A DNA stretch of 64,000 nucleotides from Limnanthes douglasii subsp. nivea (Eukaryota > Streptophyta > Magnoliopsida > Brassicales > Limnanthaceae). Shown here piece by piece: positions 54,161 through 64,000 of this stretch (its first letter is position 1; each line of letters opens with the position of its first letter). Under the pieces are notes generated by a model. That model was not told where the DNA came from and made no database searches. It saw nothing but the letters and a program-made list of their open reading frames with translations. The stretch lies in the NCBI GenBank assembly GCA_036936605.1, contig JAUPFV010000003.1:146290997-146354996 (forward strand), given 5' to 3'. The position numbers and the translations under genes were made by a program.

Positions 54161-56070
54161 GATGATTAATAATATATAACTTTTATCACAGATATGTGAC
54201 TACATTGCTACAAGGTGATCCTTTTAGGATGAAAGATGTGACAATAATTTCAAGTGTATACTATAATAGTCTGAACATCATTCTTTTTATAAAGTGGCAT
54301 ACACAAGCCAAACATATTTGGCAGATTAACCAGGTGGTATGCAGAGCTACGTGGCTGCAATATTCAGTTTCAACATTAAACGACGATAAAACCACAAACC
54401 TTGGCAGACTTCTTAACATAGTTCCAATATGAAATACCCATACCCACCACAAAACAAAATGGATTAACCTAGAATGTATGTACGAATGATGGAAGAAATA
54501 ACAAAGGTTCAAAGGTAGGAATCCAACTTACATCCCCAATAGGAAATATCTTCATACAATCTATTAAGATTATTTTCTTGCTTCCACCAATGACGAAAGA
54601 TACGAGGCTGTGATTGCAAGCCTTTGGCTGGCCAATATATGTTGAGAAAAAAGGGTGCAACACCTCATATCATCAGACACTCGACCATGCTGAAGTTAAA
54701 AATAATTACATCACATAATACCTGAAGAAGCTTAGATGTCATGCAACCCTATTCGATGATGTTACTTTGAAGAAATTTTCTAGAGTGTATAATATCGTAT
54801 ATGACGCCTTGACTTCTTAGGCATGTGCGACATCATCACCAAGAGTAGTGATATTCTAAGAAAAGTTTTTGTCACCGTACAAAATAACTTTCGATCTAAA
54901 ACATAACCTTTCAAAGTACTGTTAATTGAGGGGGACAAAGAGAAACCAATGGATTGACGTACTCATATTATCAAATAATTGAAAGAAAAACTGATCCGAG
55001 AGAACAATGAAACACCAAAAATCTTATAACAAAATCGACACAATTTGTGTAGATCTCAAACACATTATAGAAGAAAATCCTTACCAAACCATTGGTTTGG
55101 TCCCTCATCTCCGATAGGGCAACATCATGGTGTGATAACTCTACAATGGAGAAAGAATTTCCCATTATGGGTTTAAAGCGCTTCACATAAGGATCCTACT
55201 ATAAGTTTATTACTGACCTACTATGATGAAAGACACCAAAAAAGCATTATGATACATGCAAGCGCTTCATCAACTCAATTCAATTCCCATGTCAGACTAC
55301 TTAAAATTGTATTAAAATCCATTCATTTTGATCGGTGAGGCTTGGACATCATTTGACCCTTCCTAAAGGCTTTCGAGAGTTTATTGACTATTGTTTTTCA
55401 AATAGGTGGAGGCACAACCGTTGATTAACATCACGACCAAAGATGTTAATAAATTTCAACGCTCCAACACCTATTGTAGCTACGACATATTGTACATTAT
55501 TATTGAATTTAGTTCCCGAATGCCAACTCACATGTTTCTATGTCACAATATATATATTAAATAAAATTTATCCTCTCTTTTGGATCCTTAAGTAAATGGC
55601 CAAGTGGAGGTGACCAATAGAACTATATATGATGGCATCAAGAAGATGTTGGATGGTGCATCATGTAATTTGCTATAATTTTTATAAGAAGTGTTTTGGT
55701 CTTATAGAACTATACCAAGTTTGGCCGTATAAAAAAATACTATTTGACTTGGTGTATGGCATGGAAGAAGTGGTCCTCAATGAAAATTACATGCCTCCTT
55801 ACCAAATTTTAACATACAAAAGACAATAATTAAGAAGCAAGAATTGTTAAACTTGACGTAACTGATGAAAAGGGCGACATAGAAGGGTATTTATGCACAA
55901 CAATGAGAAAATCCTCAACAAGTTAGCCTCAAATTAGAAAGACTCATACATAATTGAAGCTAAAGTAAAGGTAGACACATACAGACTCTTGGATGAAGAA
56001 TACAACCAGATTCGACACCCTTGGAATATCAAGTATTTAAAACTCTATCACCCTTCATAAGCTTTATAAT
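54161..56070 (+). pseudogene. RNase H and integrase fragments (element H)
   Basis: Late RT and RNase H are barely followable. Integrase is recognised at 55590-55830: QVEVTNRTIYDGIKKMLDGA in one frame, then FDLVYGMEEVVLNENYMPPY for FALVYGMDAVAPIEATLPSF. At 55980-56060 DTYRLLDEEYNQIRHPWNIK and YLKLY match the very end of integrase (GTYRLQDKDGRILNHPWNIE). Confidence 0.7.
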
Positions 56071-56874
56071 ATTAGCACATATGTAAATGATTTATTATAC
56101 ATGGGATGTAATCTTTTCTACCTCGATGGTGAACTGAATGTTTTTAAGAGTTTCTTATCTTTAATAAGGTTTATTCTTACCTTCACATGCGTCTCATTTA
56201 CTTTTACTACTTAATTATGCCATATTGTGCAAGGGTACAAGCCACACTAACTAATCTAGGATGAGTCTCAATGTGTAAGGGTACTTTATAACACATAAGG
56301 GAGCTTTGGTATGTCATTTACATTATAACATGGAGCAGCCTGAATACAACATACAACCTTGTGACATACTTCAGATTTTATTATGAACAAAGTTAAAATT
56401 GACTAATGATAGAAGTTGAAAGGAATTCTCAGCCCCTAGAAAAGCTTCGGCATGCATGCATATCAACACATGAAATAAATAGGCTAAGCATGAACATAAT
56501 ATTAAACACTTTGAAATGCCTCAGCCTTCATAAAATTACAAAATTATAAGAATGAGACTAATCCTCGCACCTAACAAGATATTTAACCCACAAAAAACGA
56601 GGTATACAAGTGAAAAACCAGAGAAGTACTTTTGGGATTCCATGTACCCTTACCTTAATCACATACAATATGATGCTTATTCTCAAATGAGCAGTGCACC
56701 TTTAGAGAAACAAAAACAAATAAAGCTTAGTTATTTATAGATGTAATCCAAACAAGGATCTCATATGGTCCTTATTCAGGTCTCAGTATTTTGGAACTGA
56801 TAGTTCCAATTGAAAGTAACAGAGAGTTGGGCAATACAATGTTTCTTTTCAACAACATAAGAGTAAATATACAA

Positions 56875-56907
<33 letters not shown>

Positions 56908-57430
56908 AGAACAAATACAATTGCAAGTGATAAATATTAAATATCAATGAGATAACAAATATATCTTTATGATGGGTACTAGATTTACAAAATTTCTCCA
57001 ACACATAGGACTTTATTCATCAATATTTACTCAAAGGATATACAAATATAACTATACAACCACGTAAACATATAGATATTGGAGGTTCATGCCACATTGG
57101 CCAGTCGAACCTTCTTATCGATCGTTTCTACAATAATTTTATCCCTACCATATGCAGGTTCATATGGAGGGGAATGATAAATTTACCAAGAGGAAAAAAT
57201 ATTGACTTAATAATTACATCACAAGATTAATCTTATTCGAACAACCAAATCAACTCTTGCCTCTCTGTTTTTAAGATATGTTCATACGTTAGATAATCAC
57301 CATTTATGGTAGTTATCAAAATCCTTATTCTCAGAAACACTAGACCACCCGTACGTCTTTGGTCTCTCTTCCTTATGAACTAGCATGAAATCTTGATATT
57401 CTATATAAAACTACAACACAAGTCTTTTCC
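56071..57430. other. Pol trailer, AT microsatellite and unassigned sequence (element H)
   Basis: After the trailer there is an AATGCCTCAGCCTTCATAAA word at 56515-56534 that resembles the sibling hairpin AATGCCTTGGCCTTCCAAGG in sequence and position. An (AT)n tract lies at 56877-56905. Otherwise no coding content. Confidence 0.45.
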
Positions 57431-58760
57431 CTTTTTTATGCATTAGTTGCTTCCATCAGTTCCTTCTCAAAGATAGCCACTTGTTTTGCCCACTCAACAC
57501 GTTTTACCTCTAAAGTATCTTTCATCTTCTTCTTTTGGGATATGATATCTTAAACTTGTGATATCCTCTCTTTTATCTCCAATTAAGTTATGGTACATGT
57601 GAATTATCGTTTTGCATGTCCATATGCTAGCATAATATTGACGTTATTTAACTTTTTATGATTTGAAGAGATGACACTTGAACTATAGTTAATCTATGCA
57701 AAAAAAATTCTGTTGGTAATAAAATAGAAATATATTCTCGAGGATAGCTTTGTATACACCATTGATTCGTACAACCATTCATGACTTGGAAGAAACTTTC
57801 TCTTGGAGCCGAATCACAGGCTCAGACTTGGCTTCAAAACTGCATTGACATCCAACTTGTATTGAAGTCTTGCCTTAAATTCTGCATTATTTTCTCGCCC
57901 TTCCCGAAATACCTCATTCAACACTGCATTTCTCTCAAATATCTTACAAGCAGCCTCTAATAATGACCAAAGATCATCGTTGAAATTGGAAATAGTATAA
58001 GATACGTGGTGCAATGTGCTTAAAGCATTTAAAAACATATACAAATAAGGGTATGCATATGCACAACAAGAACATCAACACAACTTAAGTATAATCCTAA
58101 CTCAACACAAAGGTTCATTTGTCTCTTAGCCAAATCCACAAGTGAAAAATAGTTATCTAGCTTTCTCCCGTTAGCTGAAGCAACAAACTGACTTACGACC
58201 TCAGGAAATTGTTCAAATCCAAGCATATGTGATCCAAATGTCCCAGCCATACCCACCTTAAAACCTATTTATGTGGCTCGTCAAGCTTGTGCTCAATATC
58301 AACACAATATGCAATAATTTAGATGGGTGTAATGGCTTATAATAAGCTTCTCAAAGCATTGATTGTCAATGGTACGACAATAATCATTGGCTCATGAGAA
58401 TCCATGCTTGTACCACCTTCAGCTCCAGACTTCCCAGTTTCAACATTCAACTGATCCATTGGGTTCGGCTCAAAAATTACACAACAACATGACATATGAC
58501 CTTAAACTATTCAGTTATTACTACATTAGCATACCTTCATTCATCTCACCATATTTACAGCATTCTCCCTTGCATAAGAGACGACTGCATTCTCATGCTC
58601 GACTTCCTAGTTGGCCTTCACCATACTATGTTTCTTATTTATCAACGATTCCAGCTCACGTGCAGCTTTGGTCTTAGTATCAGCGGTCGTCTTCTTCCTT
58701 ATAGCTAAAGTCCACTATCGGACTCACCTCCTCAAGCCGACTTCTGCATTTGCCTTCACA
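57430..58760 (-). pseudogene. Probable antisense coiled-coil gene remnant (element H)
   Basis: Minus-strand text in several frames has the composition of exon 2 of the antisense gene: KKTTADTKTKAARELESLIN (~58700), GFEQFPEVVSQFVASANGRK then VDLAKRQM (58256-58029), WSLLEAACKIFERNAVLNEV (58044-57814) and DTLEVKRVEWAKQVAIFEKE (~57530). Order and orientation fit an antisense gene of H, but identity to the siblings is too low for certainty. Confidence 0.4.
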
Positions 58761-59099
58761 CATATGTACATGACCCATTGTTGGGAATTGTCTTCAGCAA
58801 TAAAAACCTCTCTTATCGGGATAAAAAAACTTAATTAATTATGACATATTTATCTCTGTGGATGTCAGCTCCTATCTAATAGCCAGAAACTTAGCACCTC
58901 CCAATTTAATTTGACTTGCTAGATATACAACAATAAAGTTGCAATTTTTCTCTTCACTAACACAGCTTTCCACTTTATTCACTTCAAGAGAGAATGAATA
59001 TTTTAGTCGCAAACATGAGCACTTGAATCTCGACACCATTATTCAATGTTAATGCTAAAATTGTAGCTGCCATGTTCAATGTTTAACAATATTTACAAC
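58761..59099. other. AT-rich spacer
   Basis: No feature recognised. Confidence 0.3.
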
Positions 59100-60120
59100 A
59101 TGAAATAAGTTCAGCTACAAAATATTTAGTTGTCTGTGTTTGCCTAATATAATAGGTAAACATAGATTTAGATATCACATTGCTTCATATGTATGTTAAA
59201 TAAGCATTTAGTTATCAAGTACATGTGTTTCGAAACATTTAATTTTTAAGTATACGCAATCCCAAACATTTAGTTGGCATTGTCAAAATAACTAAATGTT
59301 ATGTGCTAATATGTGACTTAAACTATTTACCTATTATTTTTGTACCTAAAAGAATATTCACGTGTTGATTGGAATATCTTTTGTATTCACTTTGAAAACA
59401 TTTGCTTGTCTTTTTTTGTCTAAACAAAATTTGTTAGCATAAATTAGTTATCAATTTTCTTTAGTTATATATTAAACAAACATTTAGATGCCAAATATAT
59501 GTGTTTATATTAATATAGCTAACAAATTTATGTGATCTCAAACATTTAGTTATCAAATATATATGATCTTAAACATTTAGTTGTCATTAGAAAAACAACT
59601 TAGTATTATGCATTCACATGTGAGTTAACAATTTAAGCTCTCATTGTTTTACCTATTAGAATGTTTGCATGTATATTGAGTTGTCTATTGCATTCAGTTG
59701 TAAAATATTTGAATATAAATATTTAATTATTCTTTTTTTCCTAAAAAAATATGTAAAGGTAGATTTAACTCTCACTTTGTTTCAATTGTATGTTAAACAC
59801 GTGTATGTGATTATAAACCTATAATTTTCTAGTAAATGTGATATTCAACATTTAGTTATCAAGTATATATGATCCTAAATATTTATTTATCATCAACAAA
59901 ACAACTAAATGATGTGTCTTCACATGTGACCTAAACACTTTTTTTCCTTTTTTTCATAAGATAATGTTCACATGTGCCAACCATTTAGTCATTTTTTCCA
60001 AACAAAATGTGTAAACATATATATGGCTATCAGTTTGATTTAGATATATGTCAACATACATTTAGTTGTCAAGTATATGTGGTTATAAATATTTAGTTGG
60101 CATATACATTTTTCAGTCAT
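59100..60120 (+). repeat. Degenerate ~285-bp tandem repeats, about four units
   Basis: A phrase of the form CTAA-ACAAAATNNGTAAACATA, ATTTAG-TATCACTTTG, then TATGTTAAACA recurs near 59142, 59428, 59740 and 59996 (spacing 286, 312, 256). Within each unit the sub-motif AACATTTAGTTATCAAGTAT-ATGTG occurs several times. Very AT-rich. It follows the end of element H, where 3' tandem repeats of Tat-type elements would lie. Confidence 0.65.
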
Positions 60121-62229
60121 AGTTTAGTTGTAATTAGCTAGTATATCATTGGAAAATGAATATATTTACATAATATAGAGGACTACATGTTTTTGAGTGA
60201 AATATATGAAGAAAAAAAACGATAAAATGAAAACACGTTTCTCTCAAGAAATTCCACATTTTACTTCTTTTTCCTATAAATTTGAGTCTCTTATTTTCAT
60301 AAGATCCGCTCTCTTTTTTATGTCTACCGCTTTATTAAAAAAACATTATGTACTTTTCTGATTTGAATTTGAGTTGAGTTTATTCATATGATTTTTATTG
60401 ACTAAATTAAAATTTAGAACAATATAATTTAACTTATGTAGCTGAATTGGCATACACATAAATTTATCTTAAGGCTCTTAGTCCACGAGTCCATATGAAA
60501 AAAAGAATTTTATTATTACTATTATGAATGATTTTGTAAGAAAAATACTCTGCGTATTGAAATAACTTTGAGATGAATATTATTTTCCCCATGAAAATAA
60601 ATGATGGAGTTTGTTGCAATATGATTGTGGTGGGTATCATACACTTGGTATTGTTTTACAACAATCTACGATAAGTTACTTTACTTATAAATGTCAAAGT
60701 ATCATGTTTGCGACTAATTTTAGTGTTTTTTCTATTATTGTCAATAGGTTGGGTTGATTAGGTTCCATCTAAAGGAACGAATGCCAAACATAAATGGAGG
60801 GATGCTTTACTAAAAGAATCTTTACTTAGAAAATGGTTTCAAACTACGTCAGACGAGCTAATGCATATGCACTTTGTTTTCATGCTTTATTTTTTTTTGT
60901 TTATGAATGCTTTCCAAATTGTGTTCTTAATTTAGAGGAGACCTGGTGTGTTTGTTGGCAAAACGTTTTAGGCATTTATCTGTTAATATAAGTAATATTC
61001 GACAAAATTTTCTTGCAAGACATCTACGATTAATCTTTCATCCCTTATACCATGATGACATTTTGGTTTTGACACGCTTTCTAACAAGTGGAATAACCAG
61101 AAGAAAAAATCAAACTCGTCTAAGAAAGAGTGTTTCTAAATGGTAAATGAATTAGTTTTTTATATGATTAACCTGATTTTAGAAAAAATAAACTTTTTTT
61201 TAAAATCTCGATCGATATTCATTGGTTGTTAGAATTTATACGCTTCTTTATAAAGATTTGGGACTTGAGTATAACCATGTTGGTTTTTTTATAAATATAT
61301 AAAATAAAAAATTATTATTGAGTCCATAAGATTTCATAGATATGTTTATATGTTTGTCTACATGAAAAGTCATTTCGTGCGGACATCAGTGTTTTAAAAC
61401 TTGTTAGCCAAAACATATGTGTTGATACGTTACCTGAAAAAGGTATCCATGATTGGAATGGTAGGTAAGGTACTGAAAGTTCCATTCGAAGCTCGTAGGA
61501 AACACTGGGAGAAATTATCACAATTGGGATTGTAGTGGTACACGTATTTATTTCTTTCATTGGTCTGTCTGGGAAAACTGTTTTGATGGCAGCTGATGCA
61601 ATGATTTTCACAATAGACGTCCTTATTTTATGAAAATTTATTGGATCTTGATTTAAGCGCTACCATCTCAAAGTAACATCGATGAAATAGATTTTGAAGA
61701 AGAACTATAACTTGGTGATGGTACTCATTTGCGAGGTGTCACAGCTAAAAGATTATCGTTCGAGAAATGATCATCATGATAATTATAAAATGTTCGAATT
61801 AGTAGCAAACCGTAATGAATTTATACAGTGAAATCTAATGTGATGACTCTTTCATTCACCAATGTGTTTTTGCTGATTCTTCGACGTTTACAAAACAGTG
61901 GTATATAATTCTTCATGTTATGTTTAATTGTTAGCCTTACGTTTTTTATTTTTGTTGTACAAGCCTTCCAAATCTTTGAAATTTATAAAAAAATATAAAT
62001 ACAAGAATAACCTTCTTATTTGTAATTAGTTTTGATATAGATTTATTAAAAAAATCTATGGAAAGTGGTGTATTTGCATTTTATTGAAATTATTCTAACT
62101 AATATATTGAATACACATTTAAATAATTATAAACATTAAATTGTTAATAGTTTGTAATTTTACTCAATTAACAAAATAAATATTTATAAATTTGTTCCAA
62201 CTTTTTTAATAAGAAATACTAATATTTAT
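60121..62229. other. Gene-free AT-rich stretch
   Basis: Short frames only. The 60946-61146 frame and 61315-61611 on the other strand have no motif I recognise. Confidence 0.35.
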
Positions 62230-62264
62230 CTCTCATTTGCTCGTATTTGCATTATGATTTCTGC

Positions 62265-62623
62265 ATGCTCCGAAGTCCGTTCTGATCTCACCTTCAAGAT
62301 TAGTAGCAAATCCATCACGGTGAATTTCGAATATCAAGGGCTTCCCCTGTGCAAATTGTGTTGTCTTTGGGCACTCTTCCCGACTTTGTAAAAAAAGAGC
62401 ATCAAATCTTCCTTCCAACCCTTCCTCGTTTTCCCCTTCGGATGAGTCTGATCCCTTAGAGATTGAACCGGAGCAAATTAGTGGACATCATCTTGATCCG
62501 CTTGAAGAAGTCAAAGAGGTAGAAAGTGGTGAGGCGGTTGACTCGCCTCCTAAAGGGCACTGTCTCACAAATGCTAAGGCTAAGGGTATTTTGGATTTGT
62601 CCTCCGACAGGACCATCGTCTAA
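62265..62623 (+). pseudogene. LINE ORF1, C-terminal part with zinc knuckle
   Basis: EVRSDLTFKISSKSITVNFE then YQGLP, a one-base shift, and CANCVVFGHSSRLC (62348-62391), a canonical C-x2-C-x4-H-x4-C nucleic-acid-binding knuckle. An acidic tail ends at TAA 62621-62623. This is the RNA-binding protein of plant L1 elements. The 1-nt gain lies just before the first Cys. Confidence 0.75.
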
Positions 62624-62646
62624 AGCGTTTTAAGTACTTTGTTTTT

Positions 62647-64000
62647 ATGAATATTGCTTCTTGAAATGTTAGGGGATTAAATGACCCTGTCAGACAAAAA
62701 AATGTTACTGATTTTATTATTAGTAACAGTATCTCCTTATTAATTCTAGTTGAAACTAAGGTCCAATTGCATAAAGTAGATTCCATTGTTAGAAATATGG
62801 TTCCTTTTTTGCATGTCCTAACAAATCACGCTTCTCATCATCTAGGTAAAATTTGGATTATCTGGAACCCTAGTATCATCATTATATATAGAGAGTCCCA
62901 ATCCCCTTAGTTTATTCACTGCTCAGCTCTGTGTCATAATTTTAATGTTTTGTTTAGATTTACAGCAATTTATGCTTTTAATGAAGCTGTTGATAGAACT
63001 TCCCTTTGGAAGGACTTGTCTACCATTTCCATGGTAAACAAGCACATTCCATGGGCTTTGCTTGGGGATTTCAGTGCCATTCGTCACCCGAATGAGCGAA
63101 TTGGATCCTCTAACAACTGGTCGTCAGCTATAGATGATTTTAATAATTGCTGCTTCCATTGTGAGCTCAGTGATCTTTGTTCTTCCGGATTTCATTTCAC
63201 TTGGATTAATAAACAGCCTGACAATATGATTCTATCCAAGATTGATAGAGTCCTAGTCAACCCCGTTTGGGATGATTTATTATCAATGTATTTTGCTCAC
63301 TTTGGGTACCTTCGATCTTTTGACCATACAACTGTTACGCTTAATCTCGGGTTCTCTCGTCCTAAGCGTAAAAAGCCTTTCAAATTATTCAACATGTGGC
63401 AATCCCACCTGTTTTTAAAGCAATTGTTATTAAGAGTTGGAATAGCCCCACTACTTCTTCTGGGATGAGATTAGTCACTGAAAAACTTTTTAGGCTGCAG
63501 TAAGTGCTAGTGGGCCTTAACCGAAAAGAATTTAGTGACATTAGTTCCAGAGCTGTAAGTGCTCAAAAAAGACTCTTCCAAGACCAATCCAATCTCGCTT
63601 GTGATCCTCTCAATCCTTCCCTTGTACAGGAAGAATGCGAAACGTCAACTGCCTTTATCTTTCTTACTAGAGCCAAAGAATCATTCCTTAAAAACAAATC
63701 TAGAGAAAACTGGATCAAGCTTTGTGACAAAAACACAAATTTTTTCCATAATAGTATTAAGGCTCGTCTTTTTAAGAATAAGATTATTTCTATCACTAAT
63801 AAGAGAAAAGTAACTGTCTCTACTCCTGCTAGTGTTTCAAAGGTTTTTGTGGAATACTTTGAAAACTCTCTCGGTACCAGGCATTCTGCTGGCTATCCAG
63901 GACTGGATACTATTTCTTCTCTTCTAACGTCAAAAGTTACCAGTATGGATAAGGATTCTATGATTCGTGAGATTACTTGCGATGAAATAAAATCTGCTCT
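62647..64000 (+). pseudogene. LINE ORF2: endonuclease and start of RT (partial)
   Basis: From ATG 62647: MNIAS, TGA (62662-62664, Trp in intact L1s: SWNVRGLN), NVRGLNDPVRQKN, LLILVETKV with the catalytic Glu, TAG at 62908-62910, then an open stretch to 63468: FTAIYAFNE, WALLGDFSAIRHPNER with Asp, and RSFDHTTVTL with the catalytic Asp-His. After a frameshift near 63415 the linker before RT follows (SWNSPTTSS, then KEFSDISSRAVSAQKRLFQD, WIKLCDKNTNFFHNSIKAR), continuing open to the window edge. RT proper lies beyond 64000. Confidence 0.87.

Larger units (their letters stand above)
52456..58760 (+). mobile_element. Element H: very old Tat-type Ty3/gypsy remnant
   Basis: Recognisable in order on the plus strand: a gag C-terminal piece, protease, RT, integrase and the pol trailer (ACCTCGATGGTGAACTGAATG, then TTTAATAAGG near 56140). 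Coiled-coil-like antisense text follows on the minus strand. The order matches A, D, E and G but the sequence is far more diverged and no LTR was found. Borders are approximate. Confidence 0.7.
62230..64000 (+). mobile_element. Plant L1-type LINE, partial, runs off the right edge
   Basis: A non-LTR retrotransposon: the end of ORF1 with a CCHC zinc knuckle, a 23-bp gap, then ORF2 beginning with an APE-type endonuclease and continuing towards RT. Two nonsense changes and at least two frameshifts occur in the visible part, so this copy is inactive. The 5' end of ORF1 is not recognised and may be truncated. Confidence 0.85.

Noticed and set aside
60946..61146. Possible transposase fragment
   Set aside because: A basic stretch near 61085-61140 vaguely recalls plant En/Spm-type proteins, but no motif is convincing.
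1..64000. tRNA, rRNA, CRISPR or bacterial features
   Set aside because: None seen; the only tRNA-like signal is the primer binding sites complementary to a tRNA 3' end.

Overview
This window is repeat-dominated nuclear DNA of a flowering plant, probably a eudicot; I cannot name the species. The evidence is a dense cluster of Ty3/gypsy LTR retrotransposons of the Tat type (Gag-PR polyprotein, RT, RNase H, a second 'archaeal-type' RNase H, integrase, and an extra gene in antisense orientation in the 3' part), plus a Ty1/copia remnant, a hAT-like MITE, a plant L1 LINE, GT-AG introns and long AT-rich tracts. I see no host gene that I would defend.

Layout. 1-8089: element A (+), left end outside the window, right end truncated. 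8247-8545: 59-bp tandem array. 8570-10727 plus 13010-13565: old element B (-), split by element C (10728-13009, +), which has lost everything between late gag and the last ~29 bp of its 3' LTR. 14165-15110: decayed Ty1/copia pol. 15162-25839: element E (-), two 455-bp LTRs, perfect 5-bp target duplication, with a 411-bp hAT-like MITE in its gag. 25845-31330: AT-rich, gene-free. 31331-41543: element D (+), two 408-bp LTRs. 42180-50558: element G (+), older, ~352-bp LTRs, perfect 5-bp target duplication, gag deleted. ~52456-58760: H, a very decayed element of the same general plan. 59100-60120: degenerate ~285-bp tandem repeats. 62230-64000: L1 LINE (end of ORF1, start of ORF2), running off the right edge.

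How the parts work together. In A, D, E and G the sense transcript would run from the LTR TATA box through gag-PR, an in-frame UAG/UAA followed by CAG, then RT-RNH-aRNH-INT. Facing it from the other side is a two-exon antisense gene (about 961 codons in E) with its own TATA box and G-box near the 3' LTR, a phase-1 intron of 78-83 bp, and a product with a conserved domain (I recall it as like Pfam PF04195 'putative gypsy type transposon'), lysine-rich stretches and a long coiled coil. The two convergent genes are separated by a short region with AATAAA on the pol side and a conserved pair of hairpins (CCTTGG-N4-CCAAGG) on the antisense side. No element is intact: each has its own stops, frameshifts, deletions or lost catalytic residues. 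By-eye LTR divergence orders the insertions as E (~1.5%), D (~2.7%), G (~10%), with B and H older still.
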